A stretch of 64,000 bases of DNA from Streptomyces violaceusniger Tu 4113 (GTDB lineage Bacteria > Actinomycetota > Actinomycetes > Streptomycetales > Streptomycetaceae): the NCBI RefSeq assembly GCF_000147815.2, contig NC_015952.1, forward strand, positions 127,152 to 191,151, written 5' to 3'. Shown here in pieces: positions 32,936-41,562 of this stretch. Both the position numbers and the translations under genes were made by a program. Every line of letters starts with the position of its first letter. The first letter of the stretch is position 1. The notes beneath the pieces were generated by a model that had not been told where the DNA came from, did no database searches, and saw nothing but the letters and a program-made list of their open reading frames with translations.

Positions 32936-33295
32936 GTGACTGACGAGATCGCCGTAGGTGACGAACAGGAAGACGACGCACCGTCCCTCGCGTCGCCCTT
33001 CTCCGATGAAGCAGTTTCGGCTTGGCTGCTGCGCAGGGGGGCAACGGCGGACGAGGTGAAGGCATACCTGGAGCGTCGCGAAGCGCACCTCCAGACCGTG
33101 GTTGCCGAGAGAGAGGAACGGGAAAAAGCCTTCTGGTCCCTCTGCGAGCACGTGAAGCTCATCGGCGACATGGTCTTGGACTCCTCGAACCGGCTTGAGC
33201 GCATCGAGCGCACCCTGGAAACCTTGAGCACCACGGTCGACGGCATCGTCAACGGGGCCACCATTGCCCGTAGCACCTGGTCGCAGCACCGATAA
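32936..33295 (+). CDS. Coiled-coil hypothetical protein (119 aa)
   Basis: Contains a long charged helix (VKAYLERREAHLQTVVAERE) and a C-terminal heptad-like RLERIERTLETLSTTVDG. A 35-base part of this segment is repeated with two changes at 35340..35374. No enzymatic motif; probably a small oligomeric protein. Confidence 0.55.
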   Translation: MTDEIAVGDEQEDDAPSLASPFSDEAVSAWLLRRGATADEVKAYLERREAHLQTVVAEREEREKAFWSLCEHVKLIGDMVLDSSNRLERIERTLETLSTTVDGIVNGATIARSTWSQHR

Positions 33296-33358
33296 GAACG
33301 GCCGAACGATCCCGCGCGCCCGCGACGCCTGGACCCAGAGCAGACGGAAACAGGCAGG

Positions 33359-34684
33359 TCAGGTGGCGATTAGCCGCCCGGCCCGCTCGGACAGCTCGCG
33401 GGCGGTGGGATCACCCGGGTACCGGGCCAGGCGCACTCGCATGTCCTCCGCGGCGTCGCGGACCTTTATGGACTGGACGCCTTCGGCACAGTCCAGGAAC
33501 TCGACCCAGACCATCAGGGCGCCGTCCAGGTCGCCTTGGCGCAGGTGGATCTCGCCGAGGTTCCCCAGGACGCTGGCCCGGGTGCGGCGCCGGTCGAGGC
33601 CGTAGGACTCCAGTGCCTGGTGCAGGTGCTGTTGGGCGGCGGTGAGGTCGCCCATCTTCGCCAGGATCATGCCGGAGGCGTAGGCCCACCGTCCGATGGA
33701 GAAGTGGGACGCCCACGACTCGCCGGGCGGGGTGCTGGCGGTGCGCTCGATGTAGGTCTGGGAGGAGGACAGGGCCTTGGTGGCGGCCCTGTGGTCGCCG
33801 TCCAGGGCCGCGGCCTCGGCGAAGGTGCACTCGTAGTAGGCGCGGGCCCGCGAATCGTCCAGGTGGCTCGCGTAGTTCATCGTCTGCTCGGCGAGCGCGA
33901 AGGCTTCCGCACGGTGCCGCGGACCCAGACCGATGGACTGGACCGCGAGGCCGCGCAGAGCAGTCGCGGCAAGCTCGGCCTCACCCGCTTCGTCGGCGAG
34001 CCGCCAGGCGTGCACGTAGTAGTGGCGAGCGAGCTGCTGGTGGCCCTTGTCGTCGCCCTCGTCCTGGGACATCCACCCGAGGAGGTGGGTGAGCTGACTC
34101 GTGGCCGCGTACAGGGCGTGGCCGGTGGCCTCGGTGTAGCGGCCGTTCAGCCACGGCCCGACGTTCTCGATGAGGTAGCTGCGGGCGATCTTGCGGACGT
34201 GGCCGCCGCCGTACTCCGCGGCGCTGTCGCCGAGCGTCTTGACCATGGTCTTGATCGCCTGCACTTCGCCCTGGCCGACCCGGACGGCGGAGGCGGGGGT
34301 CTCGCGGACTCGCCGGGTGATCGCGTCGGGGTCGGGCACGCCGAGGAACGACAGCGCGCCACCGCTTGAGGCGGACAGGAAACTCCGACGGTCCACGTCA
34401 CTCCTCCCCAGGGCCAGTACAGAGGCCACGGTATCCACGGCCGGAACCGCTTGCCCGGCGGGATCGACCTCCGGAGGTGCGAGCCCCAGGACGACCGTCA
34501 CCGCCGGCAACCACAGATCGCCCGGTGTCCTCTCTCCAGCCAGCAGCTTGCGCGCGTACTGGCGCGTCATGCCCATTGGTCCCCGACCAGCGGCGATGCC
34601 GAGTTCCCGGGCGAGCTTGGAGGGGCCCCAGCCGCGTTCCTCGCACGCCTGGCGAATCAGGTACCCCACCGGTACCGGCTCCAT
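33359..34684 (-). CDS. XRE-family regulator with TPR domain
   Basis: 441 aa from ATG 34684. HTH region: [20 protein letters not shown] followed by [32 protein letters not shown] resembles a twin-arginine-like linker found in many Streptomyces TPR regulators. The remaining residues are TPR helices ([40 protein letters not shown]). It probably regulates neighbours such as the divergent gene at 34924 or the phosphotransferase. Confidence 0.8.
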   Translation of the reverse strand: MEPVPVGYLIRQACEERGWGPSKLARELGIAAGRGPMGMTRQYARKLLAGERTPGDLWLPAVTVVLGLAPPEVDPAGQAVPAVDTVASVLALGRSDVDRRSFLSASSGGALSFLGVPDPDAITRRVRETPASAVRVGQGEVQAIKTMVKTLGDSAAEYGGGHVRKIARSYLIENVGPWLNGRYTEATGHALYAATSQLTHLLGWMSQDEGDDKGHQQLARHYYVHAWRLADEAGEAELAATALRGLAVQSIGLGPRHRAEAFALAEQTMNYASHLDDSRARAYYECTFAEAAALDGDHRAATKALSSSQTYIERTASTPPGESWASHFSIGRWAYASGMILAKMGDLTAAQQHLHQALESYGLDRRRTRASVLGNLGEIHLRQGDLDGALMVWVEFLDCAEGVQSIKVRDAAEDMRVRLARYPGDPTARELSERAGRLIAT

Positions 34685-34830
34685 GACCACCCGTGACCCC
34701 CTCTCAGGGTTACCAAGGACTACGCGGGGTTACATGGTGGGTCCTATTTCCTTCTCCGGCCAGGCAGTTCACTCGAATTCACGCCCCCGAGGTAAGCCGT
34801 ACATGGCTCCCCCATCTCGCCGGCGCATAA

Positions 34831-34881
34831 GGAGGCGGGTCCCGGGCGGTCATCGTCCTGCACTGCTTGGGGCCCGCCTCC
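34831..34881. terminator. Long hairpin
   Basis: GGAGGCGGG (34831-34839) pairs with CCCGCCTCC (34873-34881); extra pairing is possible inside. It lies 43 bases before the TTG start of 34924, so it could be an attenuator-like structure or a terminator for upstream transcription. Confidence 0.4.
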
Positions 34882-34923
34882 TTCCCCCCACTGTCTGCGT
34901 GACCTGGGAAGGAGAGGGAAACC

Positions 34924-35313
34924 TTGGAGTCCCCGGAAAGAACAGAGCCACCGGCCAACGCATCGTCGGCCGTGCTGTACGTCTGCATTCAGCCCGGCCA
35001 GCGCATCCGCAAGCTGCCCGAACAGCGGGCCGTTGACGAGGGCCACGCCTGCGCCGACAAGAACGGGATGCGGTTCGTCGCCGAGGTCACCGACCCCTAT
35101 GGCGAGCCGGTCCCGCAGGAGCGCGAAGGGTGGCTCCGCGTCCGGGAGATGGCAGAGCGCGGCGAGATGACGTCGGTGATCACCCGGTGGCCCAACGCCA
35201 TCAGCCCTTACCGCGAGCTTCGTCACCCGGAAATCTCCTGGCTCCGCGAGCGCGGTGTGCGGGTTCTGTTCTCCTGGCCTCCGCTCTCGGTTCTGGGAAG
35301 CGGGGAAAGTTGA
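34924..35313 (+). CDS. Resolvase-like N-terminal domain protein
   Basis: 129 aa from TTG. AVLYVCIQPGQRIRKLPEQR, then GMRFVAEVTDPYGEPVP and VREMAERGEMTSVITRWPNA follow the strand-helix layout of a serine-recombinase N-terminal domain, but the nucleophilic Ser and active-site Arg positions are not preserved and the HTH part is absent. Such shortened copies occur widely in Streptomyces; likely not catalytic. Confidence 0.5.
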   Translation: MESPERTEPPANASSAVLYVCIQPGQRIRKLPEQRAVDEGHACADKNGMRFVAEVTDPYGEPVPQEREGWLRVREMAERGEMTSVITRWPNAISPYRELRHPEISWLRERGVRVLFSWPPLSVLGSGES

Positions 35314-35402
35314 CCGGGCGTCACGCAGCGGAGTCCATCGAGCGCATCGAGCGCACCCTAGAAGCCTTGAGCACAGAGCGTTACTCGCTGCCGTCCACGT
35401 AG
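35310..35402 (+). pseudogene. Duplicated coiled-coil fragment
   Basis: Reads RHAAESIERIERTLEALSTE, nearly the same as the C-terminal helix of 32936..33295. The overlap with the preceding stop (TTGA) suggests the duplicated end was captured behind 34924..35313. Confidence 0.35.
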
Positions 35403-35650
35403 TCGCCGTGGTGGGCGGAGCCGTGCCCGCTGTGGTGGCCGTCGCTGTGGTGTTCGGTGCGGGGCGGGGGCTGGGTGAGGCCGCGCAGGCGCTGGCGCAG
35501 GGTCCGCGGCCGGGTGGACCGTACGGCCTCGCGGATGGAGGCTGTGGTGCGGTTCAGGGCGCGGGTGATCACTCCGGCAATGAGCAGTGGCGTCAGGGCG
35601 GAGATCCACGCCGGGACACTTCCGTAGTCGACCGAGGCCAGTGTCGTCAC
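35381..35650 (-). CDS. Small membrane-anchored His-rich protein (89 aa)
   Basis: GTG 35650 has GGAGG eight bases upstream. WISALTPLLIAGVITRAL is a membrane segment; the C-terminus is His/Gly-rich (HHSDGHHSGHGSAHHGD), suitable for metal binding. Unknown function. Confidence 0.5.
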   Translation of the reverse strand: MTTLASVDYGSVPAWISALTPLLIAGVITRALNRTTASIREAVRSTRPRTLRQRLRGLTQPPPRTEHHSDGHHSGHGSAHHGDYVDGSE

Positions 35651-35712
35651 GTGCCTCACCTCCCACCCACCAAAATACGGTAAAAAGGGACAAAGAGGTT
35701 CATAATCAGCTC

Positions 35713-35922
35713 ATGAACGACAGCCTCTTCACCAACCCCATCAAGGACAGCACCTGGACCGTCGCGTGCGGCGGAGGCAAGTGCTGCATCGAGATCGCCG
35801 AGGTCGAAGGCGGGGGCTACGCCCTGCGCAACACCCAGGCGCCCGGCAGCGTCATCCGCTGTACCACCGAGGAACTGCGCACCTTCCACGCCCTGATCCC
35901 CGGCATCATCGACGAGGCGTGA
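35713..35922 (+). CDS. DUF397-like small protein (69 aa)
   Basis: Starts ATG 35713 just after CATAATC, probably leaderless. STWTVACGGGKCCIEIAEVE, YALRNTQAPGSVIRC and EELRTFHAL follow the W...S...C(V/I)E(V/I)A...RD(S)...P layout of DUF397 proteins, which usually accompany XRE regulators in Streptomyces. A nearby XRE/TPR gene (33359..34684) could be the partner. Confidence 0.6.
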   Translation: MNDSLFTNPIKDSTWTVACGGGKCCIEIAEVEGGGYALRNTQAPGSVIRCTTEELRTFHALIPGIIDEA

Positions 35923-35923
35923 T

Positions 35924-36190
35924 TCACGCCTCCGGCACCGGCGGGGCGTACACCGGCGAGGCCATGCGCCGGATGTGATGCCCCGCCGGGACCGCCGCGG
36001 CAATCGCCACGGACGCCTCTTCCCGGCCCGCCCCGTACGTCACCGCCACATCCACGTCCGGCAGCAGCGGCAGCACCTCCGTGTGGCAGTAGACCGGCTG
36101 ACCGGCCTTCATCCGCTCCACGTCCTCTTCGGTGAGCGAGAGTACGAGCACGGGCTTTCCGCCCGAATCGGTGACCTGTCCCATCAGCAT
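35924..36190 (-). CDS. Hypothetical protein (88 aa)
   Basis: Compact alpha/beta sequence (LVLSLTEEDVERMKAGQPVY, then DVAVTYGAGREEAS). Its stop is adjacent to that of 35713..35922 (convergent). No family. Confidence 0.55.
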   Translation of the reverse strand: MLMGQVTDSGGKPVLVLSLTEEDVERMKAGQPVYCHTEVLPLLPDVDVAVTYGAGREEASVAIAAAVPAGHHIRRMASPVYAPPVPEA

Positions 36191-36199
36191 CGCGCGAGC

Positions 36200-36445
36200 C
36201 TACCCCAGCAGCAGATCCGCGCCGGCGCAGAGCGAGACCCCGGACGCCGCCGCCAGGGCCGCGATCAACAGGGGGCTGTCCGGCCCCCGCAGGGCCTCCT
36301 GGACCGCCGCGTGGACGTCTCCGAGCGCGTGCAGGCGCATTGCCTCCCTCCGGCTCCGATCCGCGGAGTCCTCCAGCTCGGCCCTCACGGCGAGGGAACA
36401 TCCGATCCCGAAGGACAATAGGGCAATCCCGTACAGGGCGGTCAC
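36200..36445 (-). CDS. Small membrane protein (81 aa)
   Basis: GTG 36445. Two hydrophobic segments (ALYGIALLSFGIGCSLAV and LLIAALAAASGVSLCAGADL) flank a charged helix. Divergent from the lipoprotein gene. Unknown role. Confidence 0.5.
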   Translation of the reverse strand: MTALYGIALLSFGIGCSLAVRAELEDSADRSRREAMRLHALGDVHAAVQEALRGPDSPLLIAALAAASGVSLCAGADLLLG

Positions 36446-36481
36446 TGACCATCGCCTTTCGCTACTGGTACAAAAGCGGTC

Positions 36482-37111
36482 ATGCACATCAAGCGCCTCA
36501 TCCCCGCCGTCCTCACCGCAACCGCCCTGGCCATCAGCGGCTGCTCTGCCGCCCCTGACGACGTATCCGACCACATCAACACCAGCAGGCTGAACAGCCA
36601 TCAGAAGTCCGTGATCAGCGTCTGGTACGACGTGGTGGACGCCCAGGAGAAGAAGCGCCTGGAGGCGCTGAGCGGACACGAAGTTCTCTCCTCGGTGAAC
36701 GCCTTCACCCTGCTGTGCGCGGTCGACGAGGACCGTATCGCCGCCGAGCTGGTCAAGTACTTCCACGGGGTCAGCAAGAACGGCGCGGCCCGGCTCGCCG
36801 ACGCCATCGACGATCACCTGTGCGAGAAGCCCAAGACGAAGACGACGAAGAAGCCCTCCGCGTCGGCGACGGCGAGCACCCCTACCACGCCCAAGACCCC
36901 GGCGGCCCCCAGCGTCGACACCAATCCCACCCACGACCTGACCAAGCCCACCTCCCGCCACGACCGCGAGGAGATGACGCTGCGCGCCCCGGCCAACCGC
37001 GAGCCCGCCAAGACCCATCAGCACCCGGCCCCCGAGCACCGGCCGCAGGCCCCCAAGCCCGCCCCGGCCGCTAAGGCACCCGCCAAGAGCATGGCCAAAA
37101 GCGGACGTTGA
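36482..37111 (+). CDS. Lipoprotein (209 aa)
   Basis: Signal with lipobox LAISGC (Cys21) after MHIKRLIPAVLTATA. The globular part, residues 30-115, is helical (VVDAQEKKRLEALSGHEVL). The C-terminal 90 residues form a Lys/Pro/Thr-rich low-complexity tail that would span cell wall. A TACAAA box lies close to the start. Function unknown; surface location is well supported. Confidence 0.75.
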   Translation: MHIKRLIPAVLTATALAISGCSAAPDDVSDHINTSRLNSHQKSVISVWYDVVDAQEKKRLEALSGHEVLSSVNAFTLLCAVDEDRIAAELVKYFHGVSKNGAARLADAIDDHLCEKPKTKTTKKPSASATASTPTTPKTPAAPSVDTNPTHDLTKPTSRHDREEMTLRAPANREPAKTHQHPAPEHRPQAPKPAPAAKAPAKSMAKSGR

Positions 37112-37174
37112 TCGGACGAACCGGCCGGAACCAGTACGGCACAGCCCACAAGCCCCCGCGTAGAGTGACTGGCC

Positions 37175-37459
37175 ATGTGGTGGTCGTACGTACTCGCCCT
37201 GGGGGGCGCCGGCGGGTTCTTCATGATGCGCCGCGGCATGTGGCAGGGCTTCGCCACCTCCACCTGCATGCAGGCCCTGTGGACCGTCTACACCGTCGTC
37301 AGCGGCCAGTGGGGCTTCCTGTTCGGCGTCGCCCTGTACGGGCCGATGAGCATCTGGGGCTGGTACTCCTGGAAGCGCCGCGGAGTCCCCTCCCCGGCTG
37401 CCGCCTGCACCTGTCCGTGCGCCTGCGGCTCACGCGCGCCTGTCGCCCCGGCTGCCTGA
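37175..37459 (+). CDS. Small membrane protein (94 aa)
   Basis: Leaderless: TAGAGT about nine bases before ATG 37175. Three hydrophobic stretches (MWWSYVLALGGAGGFFMM, STCMQALWTVYTVVSG, FLFGVALYGPMSIWGWYSW) and a Cys-rich tail (ACTCPCACG). The YGPMSIWGWYSW segment is familiar from actinophage-encoded small membrane proteins. Its end overlaps the convergent glycosyltransferase by 30 bases. Confidence 0.6.
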   Translation: MWWSYVLALGGAGGFFMMRRGMWQGFATSTCMQALWTVYTVVSGQWGFLFGVALYGPMSIWGWYSWKRRGVPSPAAACTCPCACGSRAPVAPAA

Positions 37460-38437
37460 CGCCAGCGGCTGCGGAGCCAGCGACTCCACCGCCTTCACCC
37501 ACTGCCACAACTCGTTCGTCGGGTCCAGAGACTGGCTGCGCGCCTGCGCCGCGGCCGACGCCTGCTGCCACACCAGCGGATCGCGCACCAGGCCCCGCAG
37601 CGTGGTCGCCCATTCCTGCATGCTCTCCCGGTCGGCATAGACCCCAGCCGGTCCCAGGGCCTCGCGCAGACCAAGCGTCGGGTTCGCGATGACCGGGATG
37701 CCCGACGCCATCGCCTCCACCGCCGCCATGCCGTAGGACTCGTAGATCGAGGGCATCAGCAGAACCCGCGTACGCGACCACACCTGACGGCGCATGTCCG
37801 ACGTCGGCCCGATGACCTCCACGTTCGGCGGCAACCCGGCCGTGACCTGCTCCCCGTACGCCCCCACCACCCCCAGGAAGGGCACGTCGGGGAAGAGCAT
37901 GGCCAGGTGCCCGAAGATGTGCACCCCCTTGGCCGCGTTCAGGTTCACCAGCGTCACCGCGCCGCCCGGCCGCGTGGCGTGCTCGTGCGGCCACACCGGC
38001 GGATGCAGCACCATCCACCGCGCCCCGTCCAGCATCGAGTGCCACGAACGCGCGATCCACTCCGTGTTGAACACGGTCAAATCCGGCTTCATCGCCAGCA
38101 CAACCCGGTGTTCGTCGAACGTGTTGTGCTGGACCAGCACCGACGGGATGCCGAAATCCCGGGCCGTCTGCACCCCCAGCGCGGCGTGCGTGTGGTGGGT
38201 GACGATCACGTCCGGCTCCAGCGAACGCGTCAGCGGCACAGCGTGGCCCTGCCGACGCTCGGAGAAGGCACGGATGCCCTCGTACGTCCACTGCTCGGGA
38301 GCCTGCGGCATGTCCGTGGTGACGGCCCACACCTCATGCCCGGCCTGCTGGAGGGACTGGAGCATCGTGTGCAGCATCGTCTCGGACCCGGCCAGCTTGT
38401 AGGGCGGGTAGAAGTGCACCAGGGCGACCACGCGCAT
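37430..38437 (-). CDS. Family 4 glycosyltransferase
   Basis: 335 aa. GT-B fold with N-terminal VALVHFYPPYKLAGSETMLH and the family 4 C-terminal motif PSIYESYGMAAVEAMASGIP (the E-x7-E signature). Transfers a sugar from a nucleotide donor; acceptor unknown. Third of a run of three minus-strand genes (methyltransferase, glycosyltransferase, this one), perhaps decorating a phage tail protein or a surface polymer. Confidence 0.85.
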   Translation of the reverse strand: MRVVALVHFYPPYKLAGSETMLHTMLQSLQQAGHEVWAVTTDMPQAPEQWTYEGIRAFSERRQGHAVPLTRSLEPDVIVTHHTHAALGVQTARDFGIPSVLVQHNTFDEHRVVLAMKPDLTVFNTEWIARSWHSMLDGARWMVLHPPVWPHEHATRPGGAVTLVNLNAAKGVHIFGHLAMLFPDVPFLGVVGAYGEQVTAGLPPNVEVIGPTSDMRRQVWSRTRVLLMPSIYESYGMAAVEAMASGIPVIANPTLGLREALGPAGVYADRESMQEWATTLRGLVRDPLVWQQASAAAQARSQSLDPTNELWQWVKAVESLAPQPLASGSRGDRRA

Positions 38438-38476
38438 GCCCGTGCAACCTTTCTTCGTACGGTCGGTGTCAGCTTC

Positions 38477-39403
38477 TCAGGACAGCAGCTCGCCCATCGC
38501 GTCCCGGACCGCGGCATGGAACGCCTCGTTCCGCGCGAGGGCATGGGCGCGGCCGAGCCTGCCGCGGGCCGCCCGGTCCTTCGCCGGCAGAGCGGCGGCC
38601 TCCTTCACGGCCACGGCGACGTCCTCGGGGTCGACGCGCTTGCAGCGCACCCGCCCCGACATCTCCTCGTCGGCCGCCGGAAGGAGCCAGCCGAACTCCG
38701 GCCGTACGTGGGCGTTCATCGGGTCGGCGTCGGTGGTGACCACCTGGGCGCCGCACAGCAGCCCCTCCACGATGCCGTGCCCCCAGCCCTCCGCCCGGGA
38801 GGGAAGCAGGTGGATCGCGTAGGTGTTCAGCAGGTTCGCCACCTCCCCGCGGTCGACGTGCCCCAGGTGCTCGGCGTTCTGCGGCAGTGTCAGGCCGAGG
38901 AAGGACAGATCCCAGTCCGCGGTGATCGCCAGCGGCGGCAGCTCGGCGCCGTGCCGGTGCCACGCCTCCACCACGGCCGCGGTGTTCTTCGCCGTGGAGC
39001 GCCCGGCCATGTGCAGCACGGTGTGCTTGCGGCGCTTCTTGGGCCGGGAGCGGTCGGGGGTGGCGAAGCCGGTCAGCACCAGGTGCCGCACGGGCAGCTC
39101 GGCGGCGATCCGGTGCATCGTCTGCGACTTCGCCCACACGTGGTCGAACCGGTCGATCAGCTTGATCTCGTCGTCGTCCAGACAGTCCGGGTTCGGCACG
39201 AACACGGTGCGCCGAGCGAAGGACAGCAGGGCCTCGCTGGGGGTCTCCAGGAAGATGGCCGCGTCGCACTCACGCATCCCGGCGTCGCGGAAGTCGGCCC
39301 ACACCACGTCGTGGCCGAGCCTCTTCAGGGCCTCGGTCATCACCTTCAGGTCGACGCTCAGCCCGGAGTCGTTGTCCTTGGAGACGAGGTTCACGCGCGC
39401 CAT
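38477..39403 (-). CDS. Glycosyltransferase (GT-B fold)
   Basis: 308 aa from ATG 39403. RVNLVSKDNDSGLSVDLKVM opens the N-terminal domain; the donor-site motif is LLPSRAEGWGHGIVEGLLCG, with Glu pair spaced as in family 4. It starts one base after the stop region of the methyltransferase gene (39406), so the two are co-transcribed. Confidence 0.8.
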   Translation of the reverse strand: MARVNLVSKDNDSGLSVDLKVMTEALKRLGHDVVWADFRDAGMRECDAAIFLETPSEALLSFARRTVFVPNPDCLDDDEIKLIDRFDHVWAKSQTMHRIAAELPVRHLVLTGFATPDRSRPKKRRKHTVLHMAGRSTAKNTAAVVEAWHRHGAELPPLAITADWDLSFLGLTLPQNAEHLGHVDRGEVANLLNTYAIHLLPSRAEGWGHGIVEGLLCGAQVVTTDADPMNAHVRPEFGWLLPAADEEMSGRVRCKRVDPEDVAVAVKEAAALPAKDRAARGRLGRAHALARNEAFHAAVRDAMGELLS

Positions 39404-39405
39404 GG

Positions 39406-39966
39406 TCAGCCCTTCACTTCCTGGATCATGACGTCCCGGCCGCCCCACGACGCCTCGCGCCGGTCGATCCGGAACGCCACGCCGCTGTCCTTCAGGTACG
39501 GGATCAGCTTCAGGCCCTTGCGCACCCACACGTCGTCCTGGTCCACGTCGTCTGCCAGGATCAGCCCCCCGGGCCGGATCAGCTTCAGCGCGAACTCATA
39601 CTCGGACATCACCAAGTCCGGGTCATTGTCGGAGTCCAGGAAGATCACGTCGAACGACGCGCCCTCGTCGACCAGGCGCGGCAACACCTCCAGGCTGGAA
39701 CCGGTGACCAGCTCCACCTTCTCGGCCACGCCATGGCGTTGGAGCACCAGCCGGGCCGCGCTGACGTCCAGGTCGACGCCCACGACCCGGCCGCCGTGCT
39801 CGGCCACGTGCTCGGCGAAGAACAGTGTCGACCAGCCGTCGGCCGGGCGCGCACCTTCGGCGGTCTCCCGGATCGTCCCGACTTCCAGGACATCGAGGGC
39901 CTTCTTGCCAGAGCGTTCCCGGAGACCGGCCAGCTCGCGCTGAAGGATCACCTCAAGAGTCTTCAT
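39406..39966 (-). CDS. Class I SAM-dependent methyltransferase
   Basis: 186 aa from ATG 39966. LDVLEVGTIRETAEG is motif I, GGRVVGVDLDVSAARLV motif II and SFDVIFLDSDNDPDLVM the acidic post-I segment typical of Methyltransf_24-like enzymes; GGLILADDVDQDDVW follows. First gene of the glycosylation trio, suggesting methylation of a sugar or its carrier. Confidence 0.8.
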   Translation of the reverse strand: MKTLEVILQRELAGLRERSGKKALDVLEVGTIRETAEGARPADGWSTLFFAEHVAEHGGRVVGVDLDVSAARLVLQRHGVAEKVELVTGSSLEVLPRLVDEGASFDVIFLDSDNDPDLVMSEYEFALKLIRPGGLILADDVDQDDVWVRKGLKLIPYLKDSGVAFRIDRREASWGGRDVMIQEVKG

Positions 39967-40063
39967 GGCGCCATGATCTGGCATGCGCGCGTCCCACAGG
40001 CGTACCGGCGATGCGTGTTGCGGCCGACCTGCCGCCGGCGGACAGCCGCGGTCGTACAGCAAA

Positions 40064-40098
40064 GCGTCCGGCCGCCCCGAGGAAGGGCGGCCGGACGC
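40064..40098. terminator. Strong hairpin
   Basis: GCGTCCGGCCGCCC pairs perfectly with GGGCGGCCGGACGC over 14 bp around CGAGGAA. It separates the 40170..40718 gene from the methyltransferase promoter. Confidence 0.65.
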
Positions 40099-40169
40099 TG
40101 CACAGGCCCGGCCCACCGGCCGCAGGCGCCTTCAGTCGGGCAGGCGGCCGAACCGACCGGCGGCGGAAG

Positions 40170-40718
40170 TCAAGCTCTTCCCTCCCACATCGCGCATGCC
40201 GCGTTTAGGCGCTCGTACTTCTGCTGTGTGGTGTGCCCGTCCCAGGCCCATGTGTCGACCCGGCGGACGTGCTTGAACAGGTCCATGTCCTCCTGCGGGA
40301 TGTGCCAGGAGAGCTGACCGGCCGGGGAGACCAGGTACACGATCCAGAAGCCCGGGTAGTCGGGCGCCTCGGTGATCACCGACGGCCAGTGGCGGGTGTA
40401 CCCGGCGACGAGCCGGTTGCGCTCGCGGTAGGCCCGGTTGAGCAGGGGGTCATCTCCTGCGGCGGCGTCCTTGGGCAAGGTGCGCCAGGCCCGCGCGTCG
40501 CTGAGGTGATCGGGGCCGGGGACGTACAGGGTCTCGCCGTGGACGTCGTAGCCGACCTTCTGACCGGGCTTCAGGTGCGGGTTGCCCTCGGAGAGCCCGT
40601 TGGGGCAGCTCCCGCAGGGGTCCACCACGTGGCGGCCGTGGCGGCACCGGTCCAGGGACTGCACGATGACGGCGAGGGAGCGGGTCACCCCGTCGGGGTC
40701 GACCGTTGCGAGGTTCAT
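40170..40718 (-). CDS. Hypothetical protein, WDGHTT family
   Basis: 182 aa. Distinctive segments are CRHGRHVVDPCGSC (Cys/His pair), YPGFWIVYLVSPAGQLSWHI and the C-terminal TWAWDGHTTQQKYERLNA, a signature I associate with short actinophage/Streptomyces proteins of unknown activity. Likely a soluble phage-type accessory protein. Confidence 0.65.
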   Translation of the reverse strand: MNLATVDPDGVTRSLAVIVQSLDRCRHGRHVVDPCGSCPNGLSEGNPHLKPGQKVGYDVHGETLYVPGPDHLSDARAWRTLPKDAAAGDDPLLNRAYRERNRLVAGYTRHWPSVITEAPDYPGFWIVYLVSPAGQLSWHIPQEDMDLFKHVRRVDTWAWDGHTTQQKYERLNAACAMWEGRA

Positions 40719-40912
40719 GCCGCATCACCGTAGGGTGCGGCGGCCCCGGGGCGGCCGAGCGCCGCCGGGGACATCAAGCAGAGAGCGGGCAAGGGGGTGC
40801 TGCCTTCCGTGAGGCGTGATCGGCCGTGTGCCCTACCAGAATGGCACCGGCCGCCCACACTGCGGGCCGTTAAGGGCCCGTGAGCCTCCCCTTTCTGCTT
40901 CCGTGCGCCCCC

Positions 40913-41077
40913 CTACCTCAGCAGGGAGACGATCGTCGCGAACAGCAGCAGGCCGGGGATGAACCACCACTCCAGGCGCGCGGCCGTGGGGCCGCTCTTG
41001 GACTGCTCTGCGGTCTCGTTGCGGACCACGACCACGATGCGCTGCTCGCCCTGCGAATCGCCCTGCTGCGCACCCAT
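40913..41077 (-). CDS. 54-aa tail-anchored membrane peptide
   Basis: ATG 41077 with GGAGGGG upstream. Charged N-terminus then WWFIPGLLLFATIVSLLR as single membrane segment at the very C-terminus. Confidence 0.5.
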   Translation of the reverse strand: MGAQQGDSQGEQRIVVVVRNETAEQSKSGPTAARLEWWFIPGLLLFATIVSLLR

Positions 41078-41291
41078 GCGCGTCCCCTCCAGAAGCCCGA
41101 CGTTGGAGACCAGAATGCACCCGTTCAGCGTCCCAGTCATCCCACAAACAGCACTGTCACGGACTATGCGGGACTATGCGGTAGTTGACTGTCCGCTCAT
41201 CACACCAGTGTCAACCGGGCTATTCACCCGTCCCGGTCAGTGACCACCCATCAGCCGTGCCCCGATCACCTGCTACCGGGTTGCACCGGGC

Positions 41292-41543
41292 ATGAAGACG
41301 ACCGCTCGCATCCTGTGCACCGCAGCCATCGCCGTCACGGCCCTCCCGCTCGCCGCCGGAGCGGCCGCCGCCGCCAGCACGCTCCCAAGCATCGGCGCCG
41401 AAACCCCCGCCAACGCCATCGGAGACCTCACCTCCGGCACCCTCGTCGGCAAGACCGCCCAGACCGCCGGAACCCTCGACCCGGCCTCCGGCATCACCGC
41501 CCCCCTGGACAGCCTGACCGGAAGCCTGCCCCTGTCCCGCTAG
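41292..41543 (+). CDS. Small secreted protein (83 aa)
   Basis: Signal peptide MKTTARILCTAAIAVTALPL then AAGAAAAAS; mature part about 55 residues, Thr/Ala/Leu-rich (PSIGAETPANAIGDLTSGTL), lacking cysteines. Resembles short Streptomyces surface proteins. The CTACCGGGTTGCA motif ends seven bases before the start. Confidence 0.6.
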   Translation: MKTTARILCTAAIAVTALPLAAGAAAAASTLPSIGAETPANAIGDLTSGTLVGKTAQTAGTLDPASGITAPLDSLTGSLPLSR

Positions 41544-41562
41544 ACCATCCGCCAAGGGCCGC

